Shown: positions 26,939 to 36,683 of the stretch, in pieces | Layout: each line of letters starts with the position of its first letter | Numbering within the stretch: the first letter of the stretch is position 1 | DNA from: an uncultured Oscillospiraceae bacterium | GTDB lineage: Bacteria; Bacillota; Clostridia; Oscillospirales; Oscillospiraceae | Assembly (NCBI GenBank): GCA_934646005.1 | Contig: CAKUED010000009.1 | Span: forward strand, 41,116-105,115 | Reading direction: 5' to 3' | DNA length: 64,000 nucleotides | Made by a program: the position numbers and the translations under genes | Notes under the pieces: model-generated | The model's database searches: none | The model's input: only the letters and a program-made list of their open reading frames with translations | What the model was told of the DNA's origin: nothing

Positions 26939-28252
26939 ATGGAAAAGAAAAAAGCGTCGGATTTTCGTTACAATACCGGTGAGACCAAAGTGCCTTGGGC
27001 TGCTGTTGGTGAAAACTATAACGCCGAGGACCTGATGACCATCATCCGCTTTATGATGAAGGGCAAGGGCGCGGACTATGAAAAGGCGATCGCGGCTGTG
27101 GAAAAGGACGTTTATGCGCTGGATAAGGTCGCAGTCCCGCCCGCAAAGCTGTCGCTGGACGTCGAGGTCGCCAAGGCGGAGAATATGTGCGACGAGTATC
27201 TGCACACCAAGGGCTCTACCTTCCTCACCAACTGCACCGCGGGCTTTGAGATCGCCTGCAAGTACACCGGGCTGAAGCCCGGCGACGAGGTCATCGTCCC
27301 CGCCATCACCTTTGCGGCGACCATGGCATATCCGCTCTCCATCGGCTGCAAGATGGTGTTTGCGGACGTCGATCCCATCACCCTCAACATGGACCCGAAG
27401 GACGTTGCCAAGAAGATCACCGACAAGACGAAGATGATCATCCCCGTGCATATCGGCGGCTACCCGGTCGATATGGACCCGATCCTCGAGCTCGCCAAGC
27501 AGCATGACATCGTCGTCCTCGAGGACGCGGCGCACGGCTTCGGCGGCGAGTATAAGCACCGCAAGCTCGGCACGATCGGCGACTTCGGCTCGTTCTCGTT
27601 CCACGAGGTCAAGAACATCACCTCCTTCGGCGAAGGCGGCATCCTCTGCTCCAATGTGACGGAGTTCCTGCCCGAAATGCGCCGCGCGCGCTTCCTCGGC
27701 ACGGACTTCACCAAGCACATCAAGGACTGGCTGTATGAAGTCACCTCCATCCAGGGCAAGCGTGGGCCGTTCGTCGCCACGAACTTCTCCACCACCGAAA
27801 TCCAGGGTCTTGGTCTGCAGCTTCAGATCGCGCGCAACGACCAGATCATGAAGGCGCGCCGTGACGCCGCTGCGTACCTCAACAGCCGTCTGGAGGGCTG
27901 CGACGCGCTGCGCGTGCAGGACCTCGGCAATGACGACATCGTCCCGACCTTCCACCTCTATCAGCTCCAGATCGACCCCGAAAAGGCGGGCGGCGATGTG
28001 CAGCTCTTCAAGAAGAAGATCGGCGAAAAGGGCGTGACGCAGATCGCGCACTTCGGACCGCTGTATCGCTTTGCCATTCTGAAGGATTACGGCTACGACG
28101 AGGACGCCATCGCCGCGACCTGCCCGGTCTGCGAAGAGGTGTTCTACCGCCGCTTCACGCACTTCCCGATCTATGGTCTGACCAAAGAGCAGCTCGACTA
28201 CATGGCGGATTCCATCCTGGAAGCCGTTGACGAGATGAAGCGCGGCGTGTAA
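26939..28252 (+). CDS. DegT/DnrJ/EryC1/StrS-family PLP aminotransferase, second copy
   Basis: 437 residues from the ATG at 26939, eight bases after AAGGAG; the ATG at 26933 is too close to that site. The PLP lysine is K225 in HEVKNITSFGEGG, with VLEDAAHGFGGEY upstream. A longer N-terminal extension (about residues 1-75) than the first copy suggests another substrate. A terminator-like hairpin follows. It is a sugar or cyclitol aminotransferase by family; the direction in vivo is unknown. Confidence 0.88.
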   Translation: MEKKKASDFRYNTGETKVPWAAVGENYNAEDLMTIIRFMMKGKGADYEKAIAAVEKDVYALDKVAVPPAKLSLDVEVAKAENMCDEYLHTKGSTFLTNCTAGFEIACKYTGLKPGDEVIVPAITFAATMAYPLSIGCKMVFADVDPITLNMDPKDVAKKITDKTKMIIPVHIGGYPVDMDPILELAKQHDIVVLEDAAHGFGGEYKHRKLGTIGDFGSFSFHEVKNITSFGEGGILCSNVTEFLPEMRRARFLGTDFTKHIKDWLYEVTSIQGKRGPFVATNFSTTEIQGLGLQLQIARNDQIMKARRDAAAYLNSRLEGCDALRVQDLGNDDIVPTFHLYQLQIDPEKAGGDVQLFKKKIGEKGVTQIAHFGPLYRFAILKDYGYDEDAIAATCPVCEEVFYRRFTHFPIYGLTKEQLDYMADSILEAVDEMKRGV

Positions 28253-28282
28253 ACCGCAAAGCTCAGCTCCCGGAGCATCCTG

Positions 28283-28315
28283 TGGGGGCGGTACTTCGCG
28301 TACCGCCCCCATTTT
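28283..28315 (+). terminator. Terminator after the second DegT-type gene
   Basis: A 12-bp stem tgggggcggtac/gtaccgccccca with a 5-nt loop, followed by TTTTC. Confidence 0.7.
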
Positions 28316-28393
28316 CAGGCGCCGGATAGAGAGCATCGGTGACCATACGGCGTCTGATTTCATCCGGGAGCGCCGGATGAAAGGATCAGACCA

Positions 28394-29605
28394 ATGAAAA
28401 TTTCCGAAAAGGCGCGCCTTTGCGCGCTGTCTCCCATGCGCAAGTTCCATCCCTACGCCGTGGCTGCCAAGCAGGCGGGGAAGGAAATTTATCACCTGAA
28501 CATCGGGCAGCCCGACATCGAAACACCGCAGGCGCTGTTTGACGCAGTGCGGAAGTTCGATCAGGCGGTGCTCGAATATGCGCCGTCGCCCGGTATCCCG
28601 TCGCTTATCGGCGCGATCCGCGATTATTACCGCCGCATCGGCGTGCCGTTTGACGACGGCGATATTCTCATCACCACCGGCGGCAGCGAGGCGCTGCAAA
28701 TTCTGATGTTCTGCATCCTCGACGAGGGCAGCGAGGTCGTCATCCCCGAGCCGTTCTACCCCAATTACAACACCATGATCCGCGCCGCGGGCGGTGTGAT
28801 CCGCCCCATCCCCACCTGCCCGGAGGAGGGCTATTGCTACGCCACGCGCGAAAAGCTGGAGGCGGCGATCACGCCCAACACCCGCGCCATCATGGTCACG
28901 AACCCCGGCAACCCCACCGGCGTGGTGCTCACGCCGGAGCAGATGCGGCTGCTGGCGGACGTTGCCAAGGAGCACGGGCTGTATATCATCGGCGACGAGG
29001 TCTACCGCGAGTTCTGCTACGACGGCGACACCACGCCGCGCTCGATGGCGCAGCTTGAAGATGTCGCGGAGAACGTGGTCATCATCGACTCGGTCTCCAA
29101 GCGCTTTTCCGCCTGCGGCGCGCGCATCGGTGCGCTGCTGTCGAAAAACCGCGAGCTGATGGCGAACGCGCTCAAGTTCTGTCAGGCGCGGCTGTCGGTG
29201 GCGACGCTCGATCAAGTCGCGTCGGCGGCGCTGTACAGTGTGGGCGCGGACTATTTTGACGCCGTGCGCGAGGAATATCAGCGCCGCCGCGATACCTGCT
29301 ATCGCGCGCTGCTGAAAATTCCGGGTGTCGTGTGCGCCGCGCCGGAGGGCGCGTTCTACATGATGGCGAAGCTGCCCGTGGACGACACGGAAAAATTCCA
29401 GCAGTGGCTGCTGGAAGAATTTGAGGACCGGGGCGAGACGGTCATGTTTGCGCCGGGCAGCGGCTTCTACGCCACCCCCGGCAGCGGACGGCAGGAAATT
29501 CGCATCGCCTATGTGCTGGAGCAGGCGCGCTTGGAGCGCGCCATGGAGCTGCTGGGGCTTGCGGTTGCGCAGTACCGGCGCGAGGTCATGCACGAGGCAC
29601 AGTAA
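28394..29605 (+). CDS. Class I/II PLP-dependent aminotransferase (AspC-like)
   Basis: 403 residues. PLP-contact residues are visible in NPGNPTG (around 170-176), GDEVYREF and the lysine region SVSKRFSACGARIG (K236). Fold type I. The family usually moves amino groups between amino acids and 2-oxo acids. At the end of the locus it could regenerate the glutamate donor or acceptor for the DegT enzymes, or act in ordinary amino acid metabolism. Confidence 0.88.
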   Translation: MKISEKARLCALSPMRKFHPYAVAAKQAGKEIYHLNIGQPDIETPQALFDAVRKFDQAVLEYAPSPGIPSLIGAIRDYYRRIGVPFDDGDILITTGGSEALQILMFCILDEGSEVVIPEPFYPNYNTMIRAAGGVIRPIPTCPEEGYCYATREKLEAAITPNTRAIMVTNPGNPTGVVLTPEQMRLLADVAKEHGLYIIGDEVYREFCYDGDTTPRSMAQLEDVAENVVIIDSVSKRFSACGARIGALLSKNRELMANALKFCQARLSVATLDQVASAALYSVGADYFDAVREEYQRRRDTCYRALLKIPGVVCAAPEGAFYMMAKLPVDDTEKFQQWLLEEFEDRGETVMFAPGSGFYATPGSGRQEIRIAYVLEQARLERAMELLGLAVAQYRREVMHEAQ

Positions 29606-29627
29606 AAAGCGCAGGGAAAATACAGGA

Positions 29628-29655
29628 GGGCGCGCGGATACCCGCGCGCCCTTTT
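29628..29655 (+). terminator. Terminator after the class I/II aminotransferase
   Basis: Stem gggcgcgcgg/ccgcgcgccc with a 4-nt loop, followed by TTTT. Confidence 0.8.
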
Positions 29656-29686
29656 GTATGCACCAATGCAAAACTGTACGCCCAAA

Positions 29687-30262
29687 GGCTCCCTTGTGTA
29701 AAGGGAGCTGTCAGCGAAGCTGACTGAGGGATTGCGCAGCAGGCACTTGCAGAACGAATGCACCATCGGCGACCCCGTAGAATCTACCAAATTTGCGTAG
29801 GGGAGGGGCTCTGCCCCGCCCGCGCGGTACAACATTGCAAATTTGGATGCACCAATGCAAAATGGTATGCACCCGTAGGGGCGGACGACCCTGTCCGCCC
29901 GGCGGTATGCACCCGCGAGCACGAATGCACCGATGCAAACCCGTAAAACGCTTGTAGGGGTCGATGCCCACATCGACCCGTACGCCGCACGTCCGTTTTC
30001 ACGAAACCCATCGACAAATCCGCAATTGCCCAACGGGCGGACAGAGACGTCCGCCCCTACAGAACGTTTTACGATTTTGCCGAAAATGCGTGCAATTTTG
30101 CAATTGCATCCTGCGCGGGCGGGGTAGAACCCCGCCCCTACGGCAACTGGGGGTAGATTGTACGGATTCGCATTGGTGCATACAAGTTTGCCACGTTGTA
30201 CCGCACAATCCTTCCGTCACGGCTTGCGCCGTGCCACCTCCCTTTACACAAGGGAGGCTTTG
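29687..30262. repeat. Composite palindromic array E2 (D C A B A' C' D')
   Basis: D at 29687-29730; C at 29797, A at 29875, B at 29954, inverted A at 30034 and inverted C at 30116, spaced 78-82 bp; inverted D at 30210-30262. It lies between convergent genes. Compared with E1 it has one extra 80-bp unit carrying B. The C copy at 29797 has gggaggggc opposite gccccgccc, one mismatch, intermediate between the E1 and E4 forms. Confidence 0.85.
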
Positions 30263-30297
30263 GTGCGGCGCAAACGCGGTAGCATCGCAAAAACAAA

Positions 30298-30327
30298 AGC
30301 GCCCGCGGGAGGCTTCCCGCGGGCGCT
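30298..30327 (-). terminator. Terminator of murA
   Basis: A 12-bp stem gcgcccgcggga/tcccgcgggcgc with a 4-nt loop. On the minus strand it is followed by TTTTGTTTTT. Confidence 0.85.
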
Positions 30328-30336
30328 TCTTATTCT

Positions 30337-31632
30337 TTATCCTACCGACTGGACTTCCTTATGCCGCTCCTTGACCTCTACGCGGCGGATCTGCGCGCCG
30401 AGGGCGGTGAGCTTGCCGATGATGTCCTCGTAGCCGCGCTCGATGTAGTGCGCGTCTTCGATGGTGCTGAAGCCGTCGGCTGCCATCGCGGCGATGACCA
30501 TCGCCGCGCCCGCGCGCAGGTCGCACGCGCGCACCTCGCAGCCGTAGAGCTTGTCCACGCCGTCGATGACGGCGGTCTTGCTCTCCACCTGGATGTTCGC
30601 ACCCATGCGGCTCAGCTCGCCGGTGTAGCGGAAGCGGTTGTCGTAAATGCCCTCGGTGATGATGCTCGTGCCCTCTGCCAGCGCCATGCACACCGCGATC
30701 TGCGGCTGCATATCCGTCGGGAAGCCGGGATACGGCATCGTTTTGACATTCGCCCGGCGCAGGCGGCGTGTGGACTCCACGCGGATGGAATCGTCATATT
30801 CCGTCACGCGCACGCCCATTTCGCGCAGCTTCGCGGTGATGCAGTCCAGATGCTTGGGGATGACGTTTTCAATGAGCACGCTGCCGCCCACGGCTGCCGC
30901 CGCGGTCATGTAGGTGCCCGCCTCGATCTGATCGGGAATGATGGAGTAGAAGCCGCCGCGCAGGCTCTTCACGCCGCGCACCTTGATGACGTCCGTGCCC
31001 GCGCCCGAAATTTTCGCGCCCATGGCGTTGAGGAAGTTCGCAAGATCGACGATATGCGGCTCTTTCGCGCAGTTTTCGATCACGGTCATGCCGTTTGACA
31101 GCACCGCCGCCAGCAGAATGTTCATTGTTGCGCCGACGGACACGATGTCCAGATACACATGACCGCCCTGCAAGCCGCCCTCGGGGGCGTCGGCACAGAC
31201 ATAGCCGTCCGCCTGCTCCACATTCGCGCCGAGCGCGGCGAAGCCCTTGATGTGCTGGTCGATGGGGCGGACACCGAAGTTGCAGCCGCCCGGCATGGCG
31301 ACGCGCGCGTGCCCGAATCGACCAAGCTCGACACCGATGAGGTAGTACGACGCGCGGATGCGGCGCACAAGCTCGATGGGCGCGGTGGTGTTATGCACAT
31401 GGGAGCAGTCGATCTGGAGCGTGTTGCGCCCCAGCCGCTGGATGCGCGCGCCCATATCCGCCAGAATCTCCAGCAGCAGACGCACATCGGAAATATCCGG
31501 CACGTTTTCAATGCGGCACACGCCGTCCACCAGCAGTGCGGCGGGCAGCATGGCGACCGCGGCGTTTTTCGCGCCCGAGATCGTGACCGTGCCGTGCAGG
31601 GGCTTTCCGCCCTTTACTTCATATTGAATCAA
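30337..31632 (-). CDS. murA: UDP-N-acetylglucosamine 1-carboxyvinyltransferase MurA
   Basis: 431 residues from a TTG start at 31632 with AGAGGG upstream. It transfers enolpyruvate from PEP to UDP-GlcNAc, the first committed step of peptidoglycan synthesis, in the cytoplasm. GAKNAA (around 20-25) and the catalytic Cys117 in PGGCNFGVRPID are present, so it is expected to be of the fosfomycin-sensitive type. It follows the WalRK-YycHI genes on the same strand but has its own promoter and terminator. Confidence 0.95.
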   Translation of the reverse strand: MIQYEVKGGKPLHGTVTISGAKNAAVAMLPAALLVDGVCRIENVPDISDVRLLLEILADMGARIQRLGRNTLQIDCSHVHNTTAPIELVRRIRASYYLIGVELGRFGHARVAMPGGCNFGVRPIDQHIKGFAALGANVEQADGYVCADAPEGGLQGGHVYLDIVSVGATMNILLAAVLSNGMTVIENCAKEPHIVDLANFLNAMGAKISGAGTDVIKVRGVKSLRGGFYSIIPDQIEAGTYMTAAAAVGGSVLIENVIPKHLDCITAKLREMGVRVTEYDDSIRVESTRRLRRANVKTMPYPGFPTDMQPQIAVCMALAEGTSIITEGIYDNRFRYTGELSRMGANIQVESKTAVIDGVDKLYGCEVRACDLRAGAAMVIAAMAADGFSTIEDAHYIERGYEDIIGKLTALGAQIRRVEVKERHKEVQSVG

Positions 31633-31777
31633 AATAAATCCCTCTTTATTCCCGTCATCTGTTGACGTTAAGAGTTTTTGCAGTTCGCATTAAAATAACA
31701 AAGTCAAAGCATGGAAAACGCGTGCACGAACGGCTGGAATCGTTTCCGGCGCAGCGCACGCGAACCACACCCTTCGC

Positions 31778-31806
31778 ATAGTATCACATTCTTAAGAAAA
31801 TGTAAA
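31778..31806 (-). promoter_or_regulatory. Promoter of murA
   Basis: On the minus strand TTTACA, a 17-nt spacer and TACTAT. It gives a leader of about 140 nt before the TTG start. Confidence 0.55.
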
Positions 31807-31846
31807 GAAAAAATGACAAACCGATACCGATTTACGCCTGCCGCGC

Positions 31847-32689
31847 TCATGTGTCCTCGCACAAAGTAACGGTGCGGTCGATGCCGCCGACGTAAAAGCT
31901 GCCCACGTCTGTGTCGATGCGCCAGACGGGCGTGAGGCGCACCGCGCCGGAGGCGGTGTCGGCGTGGCGGTAGCCCTGACGGATGCCCGTGATGCTGCCG
32001 CCGACCCAGCCGAGCGTGTCGCGCCGGGCAAGCAGGGCGATGACCGCGTCGGCGCAGGAGATACACACGTCGTCCCCCACGCGCAGCGTGTCGTCCGCGC
32101 CGGGGTAGAATGTGCCGGTGATCTGGCGCAGCGCGCCCGCTTCGTCATAGCGCAGCGTCAGCCCGCCGCCGAAAACCGGCACATCCTGCGTCTGCTGCAC
32201 GGCGTGCACGAGCGTGCCGCCGCCGTCCGTGTCGGCAAGAACGGTCAGCTCCGCGCAGGAAAAGCCCATTTTGCGCAGCAATTCGCGCGCCTGTGACTCC
32301 GGCGAGCCGGACGCGGCTTCGCCCGTCAGCACCGCCTCAAAGCTCCCGCCCGCGCCGAACGTGCAGTGCCCGGCGGCGGAGGTAAAATTCTGCGTATAGC
32401 GCGTGGAGTCCTCCTCCAGCAGCACCGTCTGCCCCAAAAGCGCCCCGGCGGCGGTGTTTGCGGCGCTCTGCGCGTCGGCGAGCTCCAGCACGCACAGTCC
32501 ACGGCTGACGGGCAGCGCCTCCGGCGTCAGCTCCACGCCGTTTTCGGCAAGGAACGCCTGAAGCTGGTCATAGACCGCCTGCCGCTCCTGCCGCTGGGCA
32601 AGGCGCGGCGGCACGACCAGCAGCAGCAAAAACGCCGCCGCCAGCGCCAGAATGAGCAGGATCAGATTTTTGAGCTTCGATACCGGCAC
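31847..32689 (-). CDS. yycI: YycI-like membrane-anchored regulator of the WalRK system
   Basis: 280 residues from a GTG at 32689 with AAAGGGGG upstream. One N-terminal transmembrane helix (about 8-27) is followed by an extracytoplasmic domain with two beta-rich repeats. It is assigned mainly by position downstream of WalR, WalK and a YycH-like gene, plus size and topology; sequence similarity of YycI proteins is low. In Bacillus YycH and YycI modulate WalK at the membrane. A MITE-like element separates it from the YycH-like gene. Confidence 0.7.
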   Translation of the reverse strand: MPVSKLKNLILLILALAAAFLLLLVVPPRLAQRQERQAVYDQLQAFLAENGVELTPEALPVSRGLCVLELADAQSAANTAAGALLGQTVLLEEDSTRYTQNFTSAAGHCTFGAGGSFEAVLTGEAASGSPESQARELLRKMGFSCAELTVLADTDGGGTLVHAVQQTQDVPVFGGGLTLRYDEAGALRQITGTFYPGADDTLRVGDDVCISCADAVIALLARRDTLGWVGGSITGIRQGYRHADTASGAVRLTPVWRIDTDVGSFYVGGIDRTVTLCEDT

Positions 32690-32729
32690 GTCCCGCGCCC
32701 CCTTTCGTCAAAAAATGGATTCTGGGCTT

Positions 32730-32880
32730 CACCGCGCAATTCGGCAAGCAGATTCGGCGAGAGATTTTTCGCCAAGGCAAGATTTGGAACACGCAGGAAT
32801 ACTTTGTGTATTTCGCGTGTTTCAAAGCGCAGCATTGGCGGAAAACATCCGCCGAAGCGCTCGGGCGCAATTGCGCGGTG
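32730..32880. mobile_element. MITE-like palindromic element, copy 1
   Basis: About 151 bp bounded by inverted caccgcgcaatt ends. It folds into one long imperfect hairpin: tcggcgagagatttttcgcc pairs with ggcggaaaacatccgccga, then ggaacacgc/gcgtgtttc, then the apical ggaatac/gtatttc. The core matches the element at 63098-63257. No transposase is nearby. Confidence 0.65.
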
Positions 32881-32888
32881 ATGCCTTA

Positions 32889-34160
32889 TTACGATCTTCC
32901 GATCCAACCGGCGGAAAGCTGCCCTGCGGACACAGCGTAGCACAGCTCCATGCGCGTGTCGTCCGCCAGCAGCACCGCCGCCTGCGCGGCAGGCAGCAGC
33001 GTGAGCGCCTCGTCGGTGAGCGTGTAGCCCGCGAGCACGGCATCCGCCGCTGTGATGCGCCCGGAGCTGATGGTCACGCTCGCGCCCGCGCCGGACGCTT
33101 GCAGCACCCGCGCGCCGGAGAGCACATAGTCAAATGTGCACACCGCGCCGGTGTCGGTGGGCGTGTAGCCGGTGAGATACAGCCGCGCGTCGCTCTGCAC
33201 GCCGGAGAGTAACTGACCCAGAAGCTCGCGTGCTGCCTGAATTTGCCCGGCAGCGCCGCCGGACGCGGGCAGGCGCGCGCGGTCCTGACTGCGCAGGCGC
33301 AGCCGCCCGTCGGCGGAAATTTGCAGCGTATAGTTCGTCTCGCTGAAGAACGTGTTGCCCGCGTCGTCGGTGTACGTCGCGTCGCCGTAGGGGTTAAAGC
33401 CCAGACGCGAGGCGAGCGCCGTGATGAAGCGGCTGTCGCACGGGTTCGTCAGCTCCGCCGCGCGCAGCGCGGGCGCGGCGGGGATGAGCGCCGCGCCGTC
33501 CAGATGGGCATACGGCTCGGCTGCGTTTTCAAACAAAAACTGGCTGCCGTCCGGGTGATACGCCCCGGCGGCGCGGGTGACGGCTTCGGACGCAAGCTGC
33601 GTCTCGGCGACCAGCGCCGTCTCGCCCAGAAGATAGAGCTGCGCCGTCTCGCCGCGCGCGCTGAGTGCAAACAGCCACGCATCGCAGCTCGCCAGCGCCG
33701 CGCCGTCCGCGCCCAGCCACGACGCCACCGCGTCCGCCGGGAGCGCGCCGGGGTAGATAAACGCGACGCTCTCGCCGCCCAGCGCGTCAAACAGCCGCGC
33801 GCGCGTCGCCTGCTGCGGCGCGTCCGCCGAATCGAGCGCCTGCGCGAGCAGACCGCCGAGCGCTTCATAGCCCTCGTCCAGCGCGGTAAAATCATACGCC
33901 AGCGTCGCGCGTCCGCCGCCGGTCATGATGCTGAGCTGCACCGGCTGCGCCGCGGGTGCGCTCGTCTCGTCCGCCTGCGCGTGAGGTGCGGACGCGCGCT
34001 CCATGCCGAGCACCTGCGCAAACGGCGATAAGATCGCCGCCAGCCACGGCGTCTGCGTGAGCGTCCGCGTAGGCAGCGCCAAAACCGTCAGCGCGAGGAT
34101 GGAGAGCGCCAGCAGCGCGATCAGCAGACTTTTGCACAATTCGACTACTTTTTTTCGCAT
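32889..34160 (-). CDS. yycH: YycH-like membrane-anchored regulator of the WalRK system
   Basis: 423 residues. A single N-terminal helix (about 11-29) precedes a large, alanine-rich extracytoplasmic part. It begins 30 bp after the WalK stop, has AAAGGGGG before the ATG and matches YycH in size, topology and gene order. YycH with YycI inhibits or tunes WalK in Firmicutes. Sequence motifs are weak, so the assignment rests on context. Confidence 0.7.
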   Translation of the reverse strand: MRKKVVELCKSLLIALLALSILALTVLALPTRTLTQTPWLAAILSPFAQVLGMERASAPHAQADETSAPAAQPVQLSIMTGGGRATLAYDFTALDEGYEALGGLLAQALDSADAPQQATRARLFDALGGESVAFIYPGALPADAVASWLGADGAALASCDAWLFALSARGETAQLYLLGETALVAETQLASEAVTRAAGAYHPDGSQFLFENAAEPYAHLDGAALIPAAPALRAAELTNPCDSRFITALASRLGFNPYGDATYTDDAGNTFFSETNYTLQISADGRLRLRSQDRARLPASGGAAGQIQAARELLGQLLSGVQSDARLYLTGYTPTDTGAVCTFDYVLSGARVLQASGAGASVTISSGRITAADAVLAGYTLTDEALTLLPAAQAAVLLADDTRMELCYAVSAGQLSAGWIGRS

Positions 34161-34190
34161 ACCGCGCCCCCTTTCCCGTGAAATTCCGAT

Positions 34191-35936
34191 TTATTTTGCA
34201 ATGGGCAAAGTTATTGTGACGTCCGTGCCCTCGCCGTAGACCGATTCGATGCGAATATCGCCCTTGTGCTCCTTGAGAATTTCGCGCGCGATGGACAGCC
34301 CCAGACCCGTGCCGCCCGATTCGCGCGAGCGCGCCTTGTCCACGCGGTAAAACCGCTCAAACAGGCGCGGCAGGTCCTTTTCGGGGATGCCGATGCCGTT
34401 ATCGGACACGCGCACGAATACATTTTTGCCGCTTACCCCGGCGGTGATCTGGATCTTGCCACCGTCGGGCGTGTACTTGATGGCGTTGGAGACGATGTTC
34501 ATGAGCACCTGCTCGATGCGCTCGCGGTCGCCGTCCACCTCGGGGAGGTCGTCCGGGCAGCTTAGCGTGAGCGTGTGCCCGTGCGTCTGCTCGGCATTGA
34601 GCTTCGCCGCCTCGTAGACGCTTCGCACCGGGCGCGAGAACGGGAAGCGCGAGATGTTCATCTCCATCTTGCCGTAGTCGATCTTGCTGAGCGTCAGAAG
34701 ATCCTGCACGATGCGCGTCATGCGGTCGGCCTCGCCGATGATGACGCCCACGAACTGATTGCGCAGCTCCGGCGGCAGCTCGTCCCCGGCGGAGACGATG
34801 GTCTCGGCGTAGGATTTGATGTTCGTCAGCGGCGTGCGCAGCTCGTGCGACACGTTCGCCACGAACTCCCGGCGCGACTGCTCGCTGCGCCGCTGCTCGG
34901 TCACATCGTGGATGACCACCATCACGCCGCCCTGCTCCTGCCCGGAGGAAAACGGCGCCATGAACAGCTCCAGCTCGCGCGATCCGGCGGTCATCTGCGC
35001 CTCTAAATATTGCGGGCGGCGCAGCGTGAGGAGCTGCTCAAAATCCGCCTTGTCCGCGAATACCTCGTCAAAGCGCGTGGTGGGGTCGAGGCTGCGCGAG
35101 AGCATCTGCGTGGCGGCGGGGTTATAGTGGATGACCGTCCCGGCGGCGGAAAACGCCACCACGCCGTCAGTCATGTGCAGAAACAGCGTGGAGAGCTTGT
35201 TGCGCTCATTCTCCGCCTCCGAGAGCGTGTCCTGCAAGACCTGCGCCATGTAGTTGAAGTTTTTCGTCAGCGTGCCGATCTCATCGCGGCTTGTGACCTC
35301 CAGCTTCTGCGAAAAATCGCCCGCGGCGATCTCGCGTGTGCCGGTCGTGAGCGCGCGGATGGGCGTGATGAGAATTTGCGAGAGCAAAAACGACAAAATC
35401 AGGCAGATGACCAGCCCCAGCCCCAGCGCGCGCAGGATGATGCCCAGCACCTCGCCCGTCAGCGCGTCCACGGTGGTCTTGGCGTCGAGAATGTAGACGA
35501 TATAGCTGCCGCCGTCTGATTCAATGGGCACGGCGAGGTCCATATAGTCATTCGTGATGGAGCGCTCCTGCCCGACCTCGCCGTTCATCGCGGCGAGCAG
35601 GTTCGGCGTGACGTCCACGCTCGTGCGCTGGTCAGAGCCGCTGAGGACCGTGCCCATCGGGCTGAGAACGTAGACATTGCGGTTTGCGATGTCGATGCCG
35701 AGCCCCGCCTGCGCCATGAGCAGCTCCTTCATGCGCTCCGGCGCGTCCGGCGACTGCTCCGGCATTTTCTGAAGCTGCGCGATGAAGCTCTGCGAAAACG
35801 TCTGCTCCATCTGCACATAAAATTCCGAGATGTAGAAATTTCCGACGCCGTTGATCAAAAACGCGCCGATGACCGTCATAAGCGCCAGGATCAGGATGAC
35901 CATGACCATGACGACCTTCATGCGAAGCGAGCGCAC
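34191..35936 (-). CDS. walK: Sensor histidine kinase WalK (YycG)
   Basis: 581 residues from a GTG at 35936. TM1 about 7-29, an extracytoplasmic sensor about 30-165, TM2 about 168-190, HAMP about 190-242, PAS about 245-345, the HisKA helix with phospho-accepting H364 in NVSHELRTPL, and an ATPase domain with the N, G1 and G2 boxes (SNAIKYTPDGG, DNGIGIP, GTGLGLSI). It senses the cell-wall state and phosphorylates WalR. GC-rich, with no sign of transfer. Confidence 0.92.
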   Translation of the reverse strand: MRSLRMKVVMVMVILILALMTVIGAFLINGVGNFYISEFYVQMEQTFSQSFIAQLQKMPEQSPDAPERMKELLMAQAGLGIDIANRNVYVLSPMGTVLSGSDQRTSVDVTPNLLAAMNGEVGQERSITNDYMDLAVPIESDGGSYIVYILDAKTTVDALTGEVLGIILRALGLGLVICLILSFLLSQILITPIRALTTGTREIAAGDFSQKLEVTSRDEIGTLTKNFNYMAQVLQDTLSEAENERNKLSTLFLHMTDGVVAFSAAGTVIHYNPAATQMLSRSLDPTTRFDEVFADKADFEQLLTLRRPQYLEAQMTAGSRELELFMAPFSSGQEQGGVMVVIHDVTEQRRSEQSRREFVANVSHELRTPLTNIKSYAETIVSAGDELPPELRNQFVGVIIGEADRMTRIVQDLLTLSKIDYGKMEMNISRFPFSRPVRSVYEAAKLNAEQTHGHTLTLSCPDDLPEVDGDRERIEQVLMNIVSNAIKYTPDGGKIQITAGVSGKNVFVRVSDNGIGIPEKDLPRLFERFYRVDKARSRESGGTGLGLSIAREILKEHKGDIRIESVYGEGTDVTITLPIAK

Positions 35937-35967
35937 ACCGCCAGCCCCCTTTCAAGCCAGAATTTCG

Positions 35968-36672
35968 TCAGCCCTCGGCAAAATAATAGCCAACGCCCCG
36001 CCGTGTGAGGATGTAGGCGGGCTTGCCGGGGTCGTCCTCGATCTTTTCACGCAGACGGCGGACGGTCACGTCCACCGTGCGCATATCGCCGAAATAGTCG
36101 TAGTTCCAGACCTTTGTCATGAGGTCCTCGCGCGTAAACACCTTGCCCGGCTCGCGCATGAGGCTGTGCAGAAGATCATATTCCTTCTGCGTCAGCTCCA
36201 CGGCAGCGCCGCTTTTCGTCACCGCGAACGTCGCGGGATCGAGCGCCAGCGCGCCCGCGCGCAGCACGCGCCCGGCGGGATTTTCGGCATACGTCAGCGC
36301 CCGGCGGCGGATGTTCGCCTTCACGCGCGCCAGCAGCTCCCGCATGGAAAACGGCTTTGTGATGTAGTCGTCCGCGCCGACCTCCAAGCCGAAAATTTTG
36401 TCCGGCTCTTCCTCGCGCGCGGTCAGCATGATGATCGGCGTGACCTTGCCCGCCTCGCGCAGCGTCTTGCAGATGTCAAAGCCGTTCATTTTCGGCAGCA
36501 TCACGTCCAGCAGGATGAGGTCGGGGTCGCCGTGCATCGCCAGCTCCAGCCCCGCCTCGCCGTCCAGCGCCTCCAAAACGGCGTAGCCCTCGCGCTTGAG
36601 GTTGAATTTGAGAATTTCCACGATCGCGCGCTCGTCCTCCACGATCAGGACGGTTTTTTCCGAATTTTCCAT
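35968..36672 (-). CDS. walR: Response regulator WalR (YycF), OmpR family
   Basis: 234 residues. The receiver domain has phospho-acceptor D56 in LLDVMLPKMNG and the lysine in TKPFSMREL. The winged-helix output domain ends in VDVTVRRLREKIEDD and TRRGVGYYF. AAGGAG precedes the ATG. It lies 31 bp ahead of WalK and 11 bp behind the methyltransferase gene, so it is probably co-transcribed. It controls cell-wall hydrolases in Firmicutes. Confidence 0.93.
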   Translation of the reverse strand: MENSEKTVLIVEDERAIVEILKFNLKREGYAVLEALDGEAGLELAMHGDPDLILLDVMLPKMNGFDICKTLREAGKVTPIIMLTAREEEPDKIFGLEVGADDYITKPFSMRELLARVKANIRRRALTYAENPAGRVLRAGALALDPATFAVTKSGAAVELTQKEYDLLHSLMREPGKVFTREDLMTKVWNYDYFGDMRTVDVTVRRLREKIEDDPGKPAYILTRRGVGYYFAEG

Positions 36673-36683
36673 ACCAATCTCCT

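Noticed and set aside
26903..29671. 922-codon minus-strand ORF
   Set aside because: It is antisense to the DegT-type and class I/II aminotransferases; its composition is typical of a shadow frame.
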